Source: Treponema sp. UBA7570
GTDB taxonomy: Bacteria; Spirochaetota; Spirochaetia; Treponematales; Treponemataceae
Assembly (NCBI GenBank): GCA_002477955.1
Contig: DLLE01000050.1
Location: 1,343 to 31,696, forward strand
Direction: 5' to 3'
Length of the DNA stretch: 30,354 bases
Position numbers and translations under genes: made by a program. Below the pieces are notes generated by a model that was not told the origin of the DNA, made no database searches, and worked only from the letters and a program-made list of their open reading frames with translations. Positions 7,227 through 14,634 of the stretch are shown here, one piece after another (position 1 is the stretch's first letter; each line of letters begins with the position of its first letter).

Positions 7227-8084
7227 ATGGAAAATCAAGCGGAAATTCAAAAAGATCCAGGCAGACTTGCGGTTATCGAAAAAATAAAGCAGTTTGAGCG
7301 GGAAGGACGCTGGTCTCAGGACGTTGAAGACGATCCGCCGACTATTCCTCTTAAGCCGGAAATGGTTGATTATCTGAACGAAAAGATTTCGAGCCGTTTT
7401 TGGATGAAATTTGCAAATATCCTTGCACGAAACTATATAAATTCACTTTTGCGCAAAAAAATCATGATTTTGAAGGAAGTGAAAGGCCTTGAAAATTACA
7501 TTGAAATGAAGAGAAAAGGCGCGGTTATTACCTGCAATCATTTTAATGCAATGGATAATTTTGCCGTTTACAAAGCAATCGAAAAGCATGTCTATCATCG
7601 GGAGCTTGTAAAAGTATGCCGCGAAGGAAATTATACGAATTTTCCGGGATTTTACGGTTTTCTTTTTAAGCATTGCAACACTTTGCCTTTGAGCAGCGTT
7701 GCTTCCACAATGAAAAATTTTATGCATGCTGTAAAGACTTACCTTGCGCAGGGCAGGCAGATTTTGATTTATCCAGAGCAGGCTATGTGGTGGAATTACA
7801 GAAAGCCGCGTCCTCTTGTTTCTGGAGCGTTTAAAATGGCTGCCGAAAATAATGTTCCTGTCATTCCGTTTTTTATTACGATGCGGGATTCTGACATTGT
7901 TGATTCGGACGGTTTTTTTGTTCAGGAATATACAGTGAATATTTTAAAGCCGATTTTTCCCAAAAAAGAGCTTTCTGTGCGCCAAAATGCCGAATTTATG
8001 AAAAACGAAAATTATTCTGTCTGGAAAAAAGTTTACGAGGAATTTTATGGTATTCCTCTCGTTTATTCTGAAGAAGAAAAATAG
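7227..8084 (+). CDS. PlsC-type lysophospholipid/glycerolipid acyltransferase (HX4D)
   Basis: 285 residues of the LPLAT/PlsC superfamily, which transfers an acyl chain from acyl-ACP or acyl-CoA to a lysolipid or related hydroxyl at the inner membrane. The catalytic HX4D is His105 to Asp110 in CNHFNAMDN. The 'PEG' block appears as IYPEQAMWW (183-185). A later PVIPFFITM strand is typical of the fold. About 90 residues precede the core; a short hydrophobic stretch at 60-75 may dock on the membrane. GGAG lies seven bases before ATG 7227, and the gene follows the GT8 by 24 bases. Two bases separate it from its paralogue downstream, implying tight co-expression. Substrate unknown. Confidence 0.85.
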   Translation: MENQAEIQKDPGRLAVIEKIKQFEREGRWSQDVEDDPPTIPLKPEMVDYLNEKISSRFWMKFANILARNYINSLLRKKIMILKEVKGLENYIEMKRKGAVITCNHFNAMDNFAVYKAIEKHVYHRELVKVCREGNYTNFPGFYGFLFKHCNTLPLSSVASTMKNFMHAVKTYLAQGRQILIYPEQAMWWNYRKPRPLVSGAFKMAAENNVPVIPFFITMRDSDIVDSDGFFVQEYTVNILKPIFPKKELSVRQNAEFMKNENYSVWKKVYEEFYGIPLVYSEEEK

Positions 8085-8086
8085 TT

Positions 8087-8875
8087 ATGGCATACAGGCG
8101 GAAAATAATTTATTACAAAGATGAATTAAACGACGAGTTTTCTACTGCCGTTATCGTTCCTAGAAAAATCGATGAGACATGGAATTACGGCGGCCGCGGT
8201 TTTTGCTGGAACCTTGCCCACTTTTTTATTTACAGGATTATTGCTGTTCCTGTCGCATGGTCTTACCTGAAGCTGAAATTTTCCCACAAAATTGTAAACA
8301 GAAAGGTTTTAAAGCCTTATAAAGGGCAGTCTTTTTTTATTTACGCAAACCACACAAACGTCTTTGCAGATCCCCTTGTTCCGACCTTTGTCTGCTGGCC
8401 AAAGGATGCGATGGTTATTGTTCACCCGAACAATGTTTCGATTCCTGTTTTGGGAAGATTTTTGCCTTATGTCGGGGCCCTTCCTTTGCCCGACAATTTG
8501 AGGGCCGGCCGGAATTTTATGGAAACGATTAAATTTCATGTTTCTAAAAAGCGTGCAATAATGATTTATCCAGAAGCTCATATCTGGCCGTTTTATACGA
8601 AAATCCGCCCTTTTTTGGACAGTTCATTTAAATATCCTGTTGAATACAGTACGCCGGTTTTTTGCTTTACCAATGTTTATAAAAAGCGGCGTTTTTCAAA
8701 AAATCCAAGAATGGTGACCTATGTTGACGGTCCGTTTTTTACTGATGAAAGTTTAAGTGCTAAAGAAAAACGCAGGTCGCTTAGAAATCAGGTTTTTGAA
8801 GCAATGTGCGAACGAAGCAAGCTTAACGAAGTTGAATTGATAAAATATGAAAAACTGGAGAACTCTGAACAATGA
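8087..8875 (+). CDS. Second PlsC-type acyltransferase with an HX5D motif
   Basis: 262 residues, homologous in layout to the preceding acyltransferase but diverged. Its motif I is NHTNVFAD, with His89 and Asp95 separated by five residues instead of the usual four. The PEG block is IYPEAHIWPF, sharing the IYPE(x)xxW wording with its neighbour. Hydrophobic WNLAHFFIYRIIAVPVAWSYL (41-61) probably anchors it to the membrane. I recall HX5D versions in some Firmicutes acyltransferases, so the gene need not be inactive. It starts two bases after the upstream gene and overlaps the next ATG (ATGA at 8872-8875), so translational coupling is likely. Two different acyltransferases in one operon suggest two successive acylations. 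Confidence 0.8.
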   Translation: MAYRRKIIYYKDELNDEFSTAVIVPRKIDETWNYGGRGFCWNLAHFFIYRIIAVPVAWSYLKLKFSHKIVNRKVLKPYKGQSFFIYANHTNVFADPLVPTFVCWPKDAMVIVHPNNVSIPVLGRFLPYVGALPLPDNLRAGRNFMETIKFHVSKKRAIMIYPEAHIWPFYTKIRPFLDSSFKYPVEYSTPVFCFTNVYKKRRFSKNPRMVTYVDGPFFTDESLSAKEKRRSLRNQVFEAMCERSKLNEVELIKYEKLENSEQ

Positions 8876-9711
8876 AAAACATTCTTTTTTGCGGAAACTA
8901 TAAAGTTTTTGACGGAATGCTTTCTGCAATGCTTTCTATTTTTAAGAGAACCGAATCAAAAGAGCCGTTTACTTTTTTTATTTTTACAATGGACGTTTCT
9001 TATCTAAAGGCTGATTATACTCCGCTTGTAGATTCCCAGGCTTTGTTTTTGGACGGCCTTGCAAAAACTTATAATCCGGAAAACTGCGTTAAGAAAGTTG
9101 ATGTTACGGATATTTACAAGAAAGAATTTGACAGCTGTCCGAACGAGCAGTGTTATTGTTCGCCTTACACTTTGATCAGGCTTTTTGCCGACCTTTATGA
9201 AGAGCTTCCGGAAAAAATTCTTTATCTTGATGTTGATATTCTTTTTAACCGCGACATTGACCTTTTGTGGAACACGGATATTGAAGGTTTTGAATATGCC
9301 GCGGCCCGCGACCATTACGGAAAATTTTTAATAAATCCGAATTTTATCAATGCCGGCGTAATTTTATTCAACTTGAAAAAATGCCGCGAAACAAAACTTT
9401 TTGAGAAATGCCGCGAGCTGATAAAGACAAAAAAACTTGTTTTTGCGGACGAAAGCGCGATAATCCGCTGCACTACAAAAAAGAAAATGCTCAGCCAGCG
9501 TTTTAATGACCAGAAATTTTTGTATAAAAATACTGTAATCCGCCATTTTTCTAAACGGCTTTTTTGGACTCCTTATCCTCATACTGCAAATATAAAGCAG
9601 TGGAGCGTTACTAAAGTCCATAAAATTTTTGGCTATGAGAATTTTGATGATATTCTTTATGAATATATTTATCAGAAAAACAAATTTGAGAAGGAATTCA
9701 GCAAAATTTAG
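8872..9711 (+). CDS. Second glycosyltransferase family 8 protein, divergent C terminus
   Basis: 279-residue GT8-type protein. DxD is Asp120-Val-Asp122 in KILYLDVDILFNRDIDLLWNTD. The LINPNFINAGVILFNL block matches the family's 'fNaGvllinl' segment. Unlike the first GT8, the C-terminal HxxxxxKPW is not preserved: the protein has RHFSKRLFWTPYPHTANIKQW, so the acceptor/UDP pocket may differ. Its ATG overlaps the stop of the upstream acyltransferase by four bases, with GGAG eleven bases earlier. Last gene of the operon; converges on the DUF368 gene. Confidence 0.85.
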   Translation: MKNILFCGNYKVFDGMLSAMLSIFKRTESKEPFTFFIFTMDVSYLKADYTPLVDSQALFLDGLAKTYNPENCVKKVDVTDIYKKEFDSCPNEQCYCSPYTLIRLFADLYEELPEKILYLDVDILFNRDIDLLWNTDIEGFEYAAARDHYGKFLINPNFINAGVILFNLKKCRETKLFEKCRELIKTKKLVFADESAIIRCTTKKKMLSQRFNDQKFLYKNTVIRHFSKRLFWTPYPHTANIKQWSVTKVHKIFGYENFDDILYEYIYQKNKFEKEFSKI

Positions 9712-9751
9712 ATTTTGAAGGTGAGGCTTATTTTTGCATGCTGATTTTTTT

Positions 9752-9791
9752 GCGATTTAGCGCACAGTAAAAGTTTTGCACGCTAAATTGC
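9752..9791. other. Inverted repeat between convergent GT8 and DUF368 genes
   Basis: GCGATTTAGCG and CGCTAAATTGC pair over 11 positions with one G-T, around an 18-nt loop. There is no U-tract after the stem on either strand (the T run precedes it on plus), so it is not a classical intrinsic terminator, though its place between two gene ends suggests a role in 3' end formation. Confidence 0.35.
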
Positions 9792-9798
9792 CGTTGCC

Positions 9799-10701
9799 TT
9801 AAAAGGATTTTTCTGTTTCTTCTTTTGCTGTAACTTTTGAACTGAAATATGCCAGGAAAATTCCTGCCAATGCGCAGAGTAAACAGGCAATTCCTGGAAG
9901 AACGCCGGAAATTCCTTTTATTCCAGGAAAAAGCTGGATTGCCGAGCCTGCAATAAGTCCAAAAATTACGGCATAGGTCTGGTTTGGAGCAATTCTAAGA
10001 AAAGTTTTTACAATCCAGGCTCCGCACAAAAGTCCTGCCAAAACTCCGATTCCATTTGGAAGCAAGAGAAAAAAAGCCTGCAATGTTTGTGCCGGAACAA
10101 AAAGCGCGGGAATGCTTTTCATTACAATCGGATAAACTCCCATAATCAGCATTAAAAGCGATCCGGAAATTCCAGGAATTATCATGGCAATTGCTCCGAC
10201 AAAACCTGCCGCAAAAATATGCAGCGCAAGCGGAAAAGTCCACTGCGGAAGAGATTTTGACATTTCTTTTGCGGTATCAATATCGCTTCCCAAAAGCCCG
10301 AATCCAATCAAAACTGCAAAACCTGCAAGCGCGCAGATTACGATAGAAATTGTTTTTTTTGCAGTAAATTTTTGACCATCCTGTTTTTTTGTCATAAAAG
10401 AAAAAAGCATTGGAATGCTTCCGATTATCAGTCCAGTAAAAAAATAGTCTGTCTGGACTGGAAAATTTTCGTATAAAACCGTAATCAGCTTGCTGAAAAG
10501 AAGAACTCCGAGAGCCATTCCTCCGACGACAGGAATTACAAAGCGCCTGTTTTCGATAAGCTTTTTTATGTTTAGTGTGATTGCGTTTACAAAACGGTCG
10601 TAAATGTTAAAGACAACTGCCATTGTGCTGCCAGAAACTCCAGGAATTACGTTTGCCATTCCGATTGTAATCCCTATAAATAAAAGTTGTATCATATTCA
10701 T
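9799..10701 (-). CDS. DUF368 family membrane protein, putative polyprenyl-phosphate translocase
   Basis: About 300 residues, 8-10 predicted hydrophobic segments. The family hallmark is a pair of internally repeated loops: ANVIPGVSGST near the N terminus and AMIIPGISGSL in the second half. DUF368 proteins (PopT type) are known from recent work as one of two broad families that flip undecaprenyl phosphate back across the cytoplasmic membrane; the other is DedA, encoded next door. I place the start at ATG 10701 (MNMIQLL), because GGGAGA lies six bases before it. A longer in-frame reading from TTG at 10812 would only translate the leader repeat. The leader carries the structured element at 10708-10756 and a palindrome at 10798-10817. 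Confidence 0.88.
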   Translation of the reverse strand: MNMIQLLFIGITIGMANVIPGVSGSTMAVVFNIYDRFVNAITLNIKKLIENRRFVIPVVGGMALGVLLFSKLITVLYENFPVQTDYFFTGLIIGSIPMLFSFMTKKQDGQKFTAKKTISIVICALAGFAVLIGFGLLGSDIDTAKEMSKSLPQWTFPLALHIFAAGFVGAIAMIIPGISGSLLMLIMGVYPIVMKSIPALFVPAQTLQAFFLLLPNGIGVLAGLLCGAWIVKTFLRIAPNQTYAVIFGLIAGSAIQLFPGIKGISGVLPGIACLLCALAGIFLAYFSSKVTAKEETEKSF

Positions 10702-10707
10702 AAAAAA

Positions 10708-10756
10708 TCTCCCATAAAAAGCCAAGATTAAAACTTTAGTTTTAGGATTGGTTTTT
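10708..10756 (-). promoter_or_regulatory. Structured leader element, copy A (before DUF368)
   Basis: Over 42 positions it matches the element before NAD kinase (22526-22575) with two differences. On the minus strand it has an A5 run and CCAA, then TAAAACT-AA-AGTTTTA, then TTGG, a C, a T5 run and ATGGGAGA. The outer stem (AAAAA/TTTTT plus CCAA/TTGG) and inner stem flank a 3x3 internal loop. The terminal GGGAGA is the Shine-Dalgarno of the gene. Confidence 0.6.
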
Positions 10757-10797
10757 AAGTTGTTCCGCAACGAAGTGAGAAACAGCCGATGATAAGA

Positions 10798-10817
10798 AAG
10801 TTTGCAACGCAAACCTT
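10798..10817 (-). promoter_or_regulatory. Palindrome in the distal DUF368 leader, same as in the guaA leader
   Basis: AAGTTTGC-AAC-GCAAAC-CTT: the 18-nt aaagtttgcaacgcaaac at 10797-10814 is identical to 2241-2258. The downstream arm here has one extra C, so the outer pairing is interrupted. It lies about 100 bases upstream of the DUF368 start codon. Confidence 0.45.
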
Positions 10818-10883
10818 TAAAGATAAGTTTAATATACTTTAAAAGAAGTTTCCAATCCTGACAATTGCCAATGTATCTTACAT

Positions 10884-11014
10884 CTATAGCATTGATAGCC
10901 GCCGCATAGCCTACGTTTTATCTCCTATCAGTATTGATAGGTGCCGCCGCATAGCCTATGTTTTATCTCCTGTCAGTATTGATAGGTGCCGCCACATAGC
11001 CTATGTTTTTTCTC
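10884..11014. repeat. Three tandem copies of a 45-bp unit
   Basis: Copies at 10884-10924 (41 bp, shortened), 10925-10969 and 10970-11014 (45 bp each). They follow one another without spacers, differing at only a few positions between the two full copies. Each full unit holds a hairpin of the form CCTATCA-GTAT-TGATAGG and the short palindrome CATAGgCTATG (read on the minus strand), plus GCCGCCGC/GCGGCGGC. Read on the minus strand each unit contains a short ATG-to-TAG frame of 13-14 codons; this is probably chance. The array fills the gap between the DedA stop and the DUF368 leader. Confidence 0.8.
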
Positions 11015-11023
11015 CTCGTGGTT

Positions 11024-11659
11024 TTATTGGAAATTTGATTCTTGTCCGGCTTCGTCTTCAAAAAACTTTGTTTCTTTTTTTATAACATGTCTTATCATAA
11101 AAACAAAAAACACGATTAAAGCGATAAAGAGCGCGATTCCAATGATTTTATAAACAACAGACGCGCCTTCGCCTATAAAACGAACTAGATTATAAAGAGT
11201 TGAACAGCTTACGAGCGCGGCAATTGAATCGTATAAAAGGAATTTTTTGAACGGAAGACCGACAAATCCCGAACTCATCCACAGCGTGTTTCTGACTCCG
11301 AAAGGAATAAAACGGCAGACGATAAAAGTTCTGAATCCATAGTCATCTAAAGTTTTTGCAACAAGCCGAATTTTGTCTTTTGTCAGCTTTTTTCGGATTT
11401 TTTTGAATTGAAACATTCCTTTTGAAAGAAAATATCCCCACCAGTAAACCATCACATCGCTTATAAAAATTCCAAGATAAAGCGCGATCCAGGTTGGAAT
11501 TACAAGTGAACTGTCAGAAAAGGTAACTCCAGCAGACAAAACGATTACTGCGTCTTCTGAAACCGGAAGATTGAATCCGGCAAGGATAAGAAGAGAAAAA
11601 CATACTAATGGCCAGTAAGGAATGTGTGCTGTAAAAAAGTTCACCAAAGAATTCAGCAT
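11024..11659 (-). CDS. DedA family membrane protein
   Basis: 211 residues with membrane helices near 15-35, 50-75, 145-160 and 170-195. The DedA signature is clear: an acidic residue in NLPVSEDAVIVLSAG, then FIVCRFIPFGVRNTLWMSSGFVGLPFKKFLLYD, matching the family's 'xxRFxPxxRtxxxxxaGxxxmpyxxFlxyd'. DedA proteins include undecaprenyl-phosphate (UptA) and phospholipid translocases, using proton-coupled transport. The gene is minus strand, upstream of DUF368 and separated from it by the tandem repeats. The ATG at 11659 has no strong Shine-Dalgarno, so the start is less sure. Having two different lipid-carrier flippase families side by side supports a joint role in carrier recycling; which lipid each moves is unknown. 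Confidence 0.88.
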   Translation of the reverse strand: MLNSLVNFFTAHIPYWPLVCFSLLILAGFNLPVSEDAVIVLSAGVTFSDSSLVIPTWIALYLGIFISDVMVYWWGYFLSKGMFQFKKIRKKLTKDKIRLVAKTLDDYGFRTFIVCRFIPFGVRNTLWMSSGFVGLPFKKFLLYDSIAALVSCSTLYNLVRFIGEGASVVYKIIGIALFIALIVFFVFMIRHVIKKETKFFEDEAGQESNFQ

Positions 11660-11690
11660 GATTATTCATTGTGCTTTAAATTTCTGTCAG

Positions 11691-11719
11691 TTGCAAGGGA
11701 TTTATTCAGATGATAGAAT
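11691..11719 (+). promoter_or_regulatory. Predicted promoter of pssA
   Basis: -35 TTGCAA (11691-11696), 17-nt spacer, -10 TAGAAT (11714-11719). Predicted start near 11726 gives a leader of about 85 nt that contains the hairpin at 11758-11777. Confidence 0.5.
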
Positions 11720-11757
11720 TAAAAACATATAAAAAAAATCAGACAACGGATGATTTT

Positions 11758-11777
11758 TTTTGTCGCTTACGACAAAA
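11758..11777 (+). promoter_or_regulatory. Perfect hairpin in pssA leader
   Basis: TTTTGTCG-CTTA-CGACAAAA: 8-bp perfect stem, 4-nt loop, about 33 bases before the pssA ATG. It is not followed by a U-tract, so it is not a terminator; it could be an operator or RNA structure. Confidence 0.45.
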
Positions 11778-11809
11778 TTCAACGCTTTTTCTGAAAAACA
11801 GGAAGATTT

Positions 11810-12493
11810 ATGTTAGGTGTTTACGATTACACGGTTATTTTGACTTACCTTTCAATTATTTCGGCAGTCATTGGAATCTGCTGCTCTTTTAATGCTCAGC
11901 TTGTTTTGGCGGCTATAATCTGCCTTATGCTCTGCGGCTGTCTCGATGCTTTTGATGGAAAAGTTGCACGCTCTAAGCCGAACCGCACGGATTTTGAAAA
12001 AAAATTTGGAATTCAAATAGATTCACTCTCTGATATGGTCGCTTTTGGCGTTTTGCCAGCCTGTATTGGAATCAACCTTGTAAACAATTCTCGTTTTATC
12101 GCAAGATTGACGAGCCGGACTCATTATTATGGTTTTTTAAAGGACGTGCTCATAATAATCTGCATTCTTTATGCTCTTGCCGCTGTGATTCGCCTTGCTT
12201 ATTACAATGTTCAGGAAGAAGCCCGTCAGAAAGAAGAGGACGGAAACCGTGAATATTTTACAGGAGTTCCTGTTACGACTGCGGCGATTATTTTCCCGTT
12301 AATCTATCTTTTGCAGCTTGCAAATAAACTTGACTTGACATTTGTCTTTATGTTCTTTATGGCGCTTGTAGGTTTTCTTTTTATTTCTGAGAAGAAAATT
12401 CGCAAGCCTGGATTTAAGCACCTTATGATTTTTATTATACTCGGTCTTGTCGAAGCTGTTTTGATGGTTTTGTGCAAGATTTTCTTAAAATAA
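11810..12493 (+). CDS. pssA: CDP-alcohol phosphatidyltransferase, probable phosphatidylserine synthase
   Basis: Transfers a phosphatidyl group from CDP-diacylglycerol to an alcohol, most likely serine, at the cytoplasmic membrane. The family motif is present as DAFDGKVARSKPNRTDFEKKFGIQIDSLSD (split DAFDG, AR, then G, D, D), with 12 rather than the common 8 residues between AR and G. This longer spacing together with the following MVAFGVLPA wording is the PssA-like form. Six or so hydrophobic helices cover the 227 residues. ATG 11810 is preceded by AGGA at a normal distance. Divergent from DedA, and followed 130 bases later by a strong terminator. No phosphatidylserine decarboxylase gene is in the window. 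Confidence 0.85.
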   Translation: MLGVYDYTVILTYLSIISAVIGICCSFNAQLVLAAIICLMLCGCLDAFDGKVARSKPNRTDFEKKFGIQIDSLSDMVAFGVLPACIGINLVNNSRFIARLTSRTHYYGFLKDVLIIICILYALAAVIRLAYYNVQEEARQKEEDGNREYFTGVPVTTAAIIFPLIYLLQLANKLDLTFVFMFFMALVGFLFISEKKIRKPGFKHLMIFIILGLVEAVLMVLCKIFLK

Positions 12494-12623
12494 AAAAATC
12501 AAAAGAATAAAATCAGCAAAAATTATTTTAAATAGTCTGAATGTCGATTTTTGAAAAGACAGACATTTATGTGCCATTCCTGTGCCGCGTGCTGCAAAAC
12601 TCGAAGTTTTGGCTAATATAAAA

Positions 12624-12674
12624 AAGAGGCTGTCCTTTGCTGAATAGTCTTTTAAGGGCAGCTTCTTTTTTTTG
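12624..12674. terminator. Strong bidirectional intrinsic terminator between pssA and the SGNH esterase
   Basis: AAGAGGCTGTCCTT pairs with AAGGGCAGCTTCTT over 14 positions (two G-T pairs), followed by eight T on the plus strand. On the minus strand the stem is followed by TTTTTTAT. It separates two convergent genes. The rest of 12494-12721 holds a weaker AATGTC...GACATT inversion (12540-12570) and AAAACT-CGA-AGTTTT near 12600; no gene is seen. Confidence 0.85.
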
Positions 12675-12721
12675 TCTGGAAGTTTATTTTACTGAATTTG
12701 CTTTCAGTATTTGCGGTTTAG

Positions 12722-14299
12722 TTATTTTACTTCCAATTTTATGTTTGAATATTCAATGTAAGCAGAGCGGACTGTGTACAATCCTGCGTAAACCCATTTT
12801 GAATCAACTTCTGTGAGCTTGGCATTGAATGTTGCAGTGTCTTTTCCGAATTTTACGGTATAAGTGTCGCCAGACTTTGTTATTGAAAGGTCTATTTTTG
12901 TTCCTGCGGCTGGGAATTCCTGTTTCTGCACTGTGTTTTCGTTCAAAGTTCCGTCAAGGCGTGCAAATGTTGAGCTCCAGGCGCCTTCGCCTTTTGCAAG
13001 CTTTAAACAGCCTGCGGCAACGTAATCGCTTTTTACCTGGTTGTCGTACTTGTCGATATGGACATCATCGCGAACCATAAGTCCGAAAGAAACCTGATTG
13101 TTCTTTGTCGCGTTCAAAACTGCTGCAGTTGCAGAGATTGTAAAGTCTTTATTTGCAGGAATCTGCTGAAAGTAAAAAGCCAGGCCGTCAGAACCTGAAG
13201 CGATTTTTCCAGCGGCGGTTTTTCCGTCTTTTGTTCCAGAATGCATTACAACTTTTCCGTTTTCTTCTGTGATTTCGTAAATTTCTGGATTTGCAATCTT
13301 TTCAATGCCGCCCATGTCGCCAAAAACTGTTCCATACCATGGAGCTGTTGTTTCAAAGACTGTAGATTTGTCAGACGGAGCAAATTCAGAATAAACAGGA
13401 ATTACATACTGTGGATTTGGAACTAAAAGCTCTTCTGTCGGCTCCTTGTTTTCTTTATTGAGAAGCTTTGCAAACTTTTTGTCTGCCGCGGCAATCTGCT
13501 CTATAACGTGGTAAGCCAGAACCGAAGCTCCGTAAGTGTTAAGGTGAGTGTTGTCTACAGAACCAGGCTTGTGTCCGAGCCAGGCATGGAATTTTACAGT
13601 GCCGTCGTCGCCGAGTTTTTCGTATAGCTCCTTTGTGTAGGCTGTGTTGTCAACAACTAAAACGCCAGTTTCTTTTCCGAGTTCGCGGATTGCCTTTGGA
13701 TAATCTCCGCCCTTAAACTCTGGAGTGTCCTTTGTAATATGAACATAAGAACCTTCGTATGCTTTGCCCGGAGCGCGGCGGACGATTGGCGTGCACAAAA
13801 TTGGAGTTGCTTTTTTGTCCAGTGCAACTTTTATGTAATTTTCGTAAAGGCTGTTTTTAAAAGAGCCTTTTTCTTCTTTTGAGCCATTTGGATTTGTATA
13901 GCGCGCTTCTTCTGTTTTTTCGTCGTTATGACCAAAACCGATAATAAGATAGTCGCCTTTTTTTATATTCTTAACGAGGGTTTTGTAATTTGCTTCTGTC
14001 AAGAAACTTTTTGAAGAGCGGCCTGACATTGCAAGGTTGATAACTTCAACTTTTTTTGGATTTAAATAATCCTGAAGTTTTGTTCCGATTCCGTAGCGAG
14101 GGTAGTAGTAAGGGTCAGAAAAAGCGCTGAAAGTCGAATCCCCGACAACATAAATTTTTTTGCCTTTTGTGCTTGCAACCGAAGTGATTGCTTCAACTTT
14201 TTCAACTTTCTCGTTGTCAGCAATGCTTTTTTCGAGAGCAAACGCGCTTAAAGACATTCCGGCAAAAATTGCCAGAGAAGCAGCAAGTAATTTTTTCAT
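12722..14299 (-). CDS. Secreted SGNH/GDSL esterase, rhamnogalacturonan acetylesterase-like (CE12), with C-terminal beta domain
   Basis: 525 residues from ATG 14299. A signal peptide (KKLLAASLAIFAGMSLSAFA) exports it. The SGNH domain (about 48-270) has nucleophile Ser55 in GDSTFSAF, Gly93 in MSGRSSKSF, Asn125 in GFGHND, and the Asp249/His252 pair in DNTHLN. This arrangement and the wording fit CE12 acetylesterases that deacetylate rhamnogalacturonan of pectin. About 250 further residues form a beta-rich C-terminal domain (FGLMVRDD, LSITKSGDTYTVKFGKD, YAGLYTVRSAYIEYSNIKL), resembling concanavalin-like carbohydrate-associated domains. I choose ATG 14299 because GGAG lies six bases upstream; a TTG at 14311 would put that GGAG inside the gene. 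It suggests plant-polysaccharide use, as in gut or rumen treponemes. Confidence 0.87.
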   Translation of the reverse strand: MKKLLAASLAIFAGMSLSAFALEKSIADNEKVEKVEAITSVASTKGKKIYVVGDSTFSAFSDPYYYPRYGIGTKLQDYLNPKKVEVINLAMSGRSSKSFLTEANYKTLVKNIKKGDYLIIGFGHNDEKTEEARYTNPNGSKEEKGSFKNSLYENYIKVALDKKATPILCTPIVRRAPGKAYEGSYVHITKDTPEFKGGDYPKAIRELGKETGVLVVDNTAYTKELYEKLGDDGTVKFHAWLGHKPGSVDNTHLNTYGASVLAYHVIEQIAAADKKFAKLLNKENKEPTEELLVPNPQYVIPVYSEFAPSDKSTVFETTAPWYGTVFGDMGGIEKIANPEIYEITEENGKVVMHSGTKDGKTAAGKIASGSDGLAFYFQQIPANKDFTISATAAVLNATKNNQVSFGLMVRDDVHIDKYDNQVKSDYVAAGCLKLAKGEGAWSSTFARLDGTLNENTVQKQEFPAAGTKIDLSITKSGDTYTVKFGKDTATFNAKLTEVDSKWVYAGLYTVRSAYIEYSNIKLEVK

Positions 14300-14396
14300 T
14301 TTATTCTCCAAAAGATAAAATTTTCTATAATTCTAAATCTTTTTTTGAAGAATTTCTATCTGAGAAAAAAAACGAAAATTTGTATTTATAAGACTT

Positions 14397-14625
14397 TTTT
14401 ACGGGCGTCTGTCTGCCTTCGGCAGCCACCGCGTCTTTCACGGCTACGACCAAACGCCTTGCGTTTGTTTTCGCTGCGCTCACCGTTACAGCCGCTGACG
14501 CATTTTTTAATTTCTTTTACGAATGCGGCAGAGACCTGGAGGGCGGCAAAGCCGTTCGCCTGCGAATGGAGGCGAAAGCCGGAACCCGTAATGGCTCGGT
14601 TTTTGCATAGCAAAAAGCCGCCCAA
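14397..14625. repeat. GC-rich intergenic element (copy 3) with many short palindromes
   Basis: This fills most of the 323-bp gap between queD and the esterase gene. It holds small perfect inversions with 3-nt loops: CTGCC-TTC-GGCAG (near 14409), CAAACGC-CTT-GCGTTTG (near 14452-14468), and TTTTTGC-ATA-GCAAAAA (14600-14616). Wording such as GGAGGCGAAAGCCGGAA resembles the block at 6140-6160. Apparent reading frames of 79 and 138 codons cross it on both strands but lack protein-like composition, so I leave them uncalled. Probably a dispersed repeat. The TTTTTGC inversion lies just after the queD stop but has no U-tract. Confidence 0.5.
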
Positions 14626-14634
14626 ATATGAAAT

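Noticed and set aside
10702..10812. Upstream extension of the DUF368 protein from TTG 10812
   Set aside because: It would translate the repeated leader element; GGGAGA before ATG 10701 gives a better start.
10884..11014. Direct repeats resembling a small CRISPR array
   Set aside because: The copies are contiguous with no unique spacers, and no cas gene is present.
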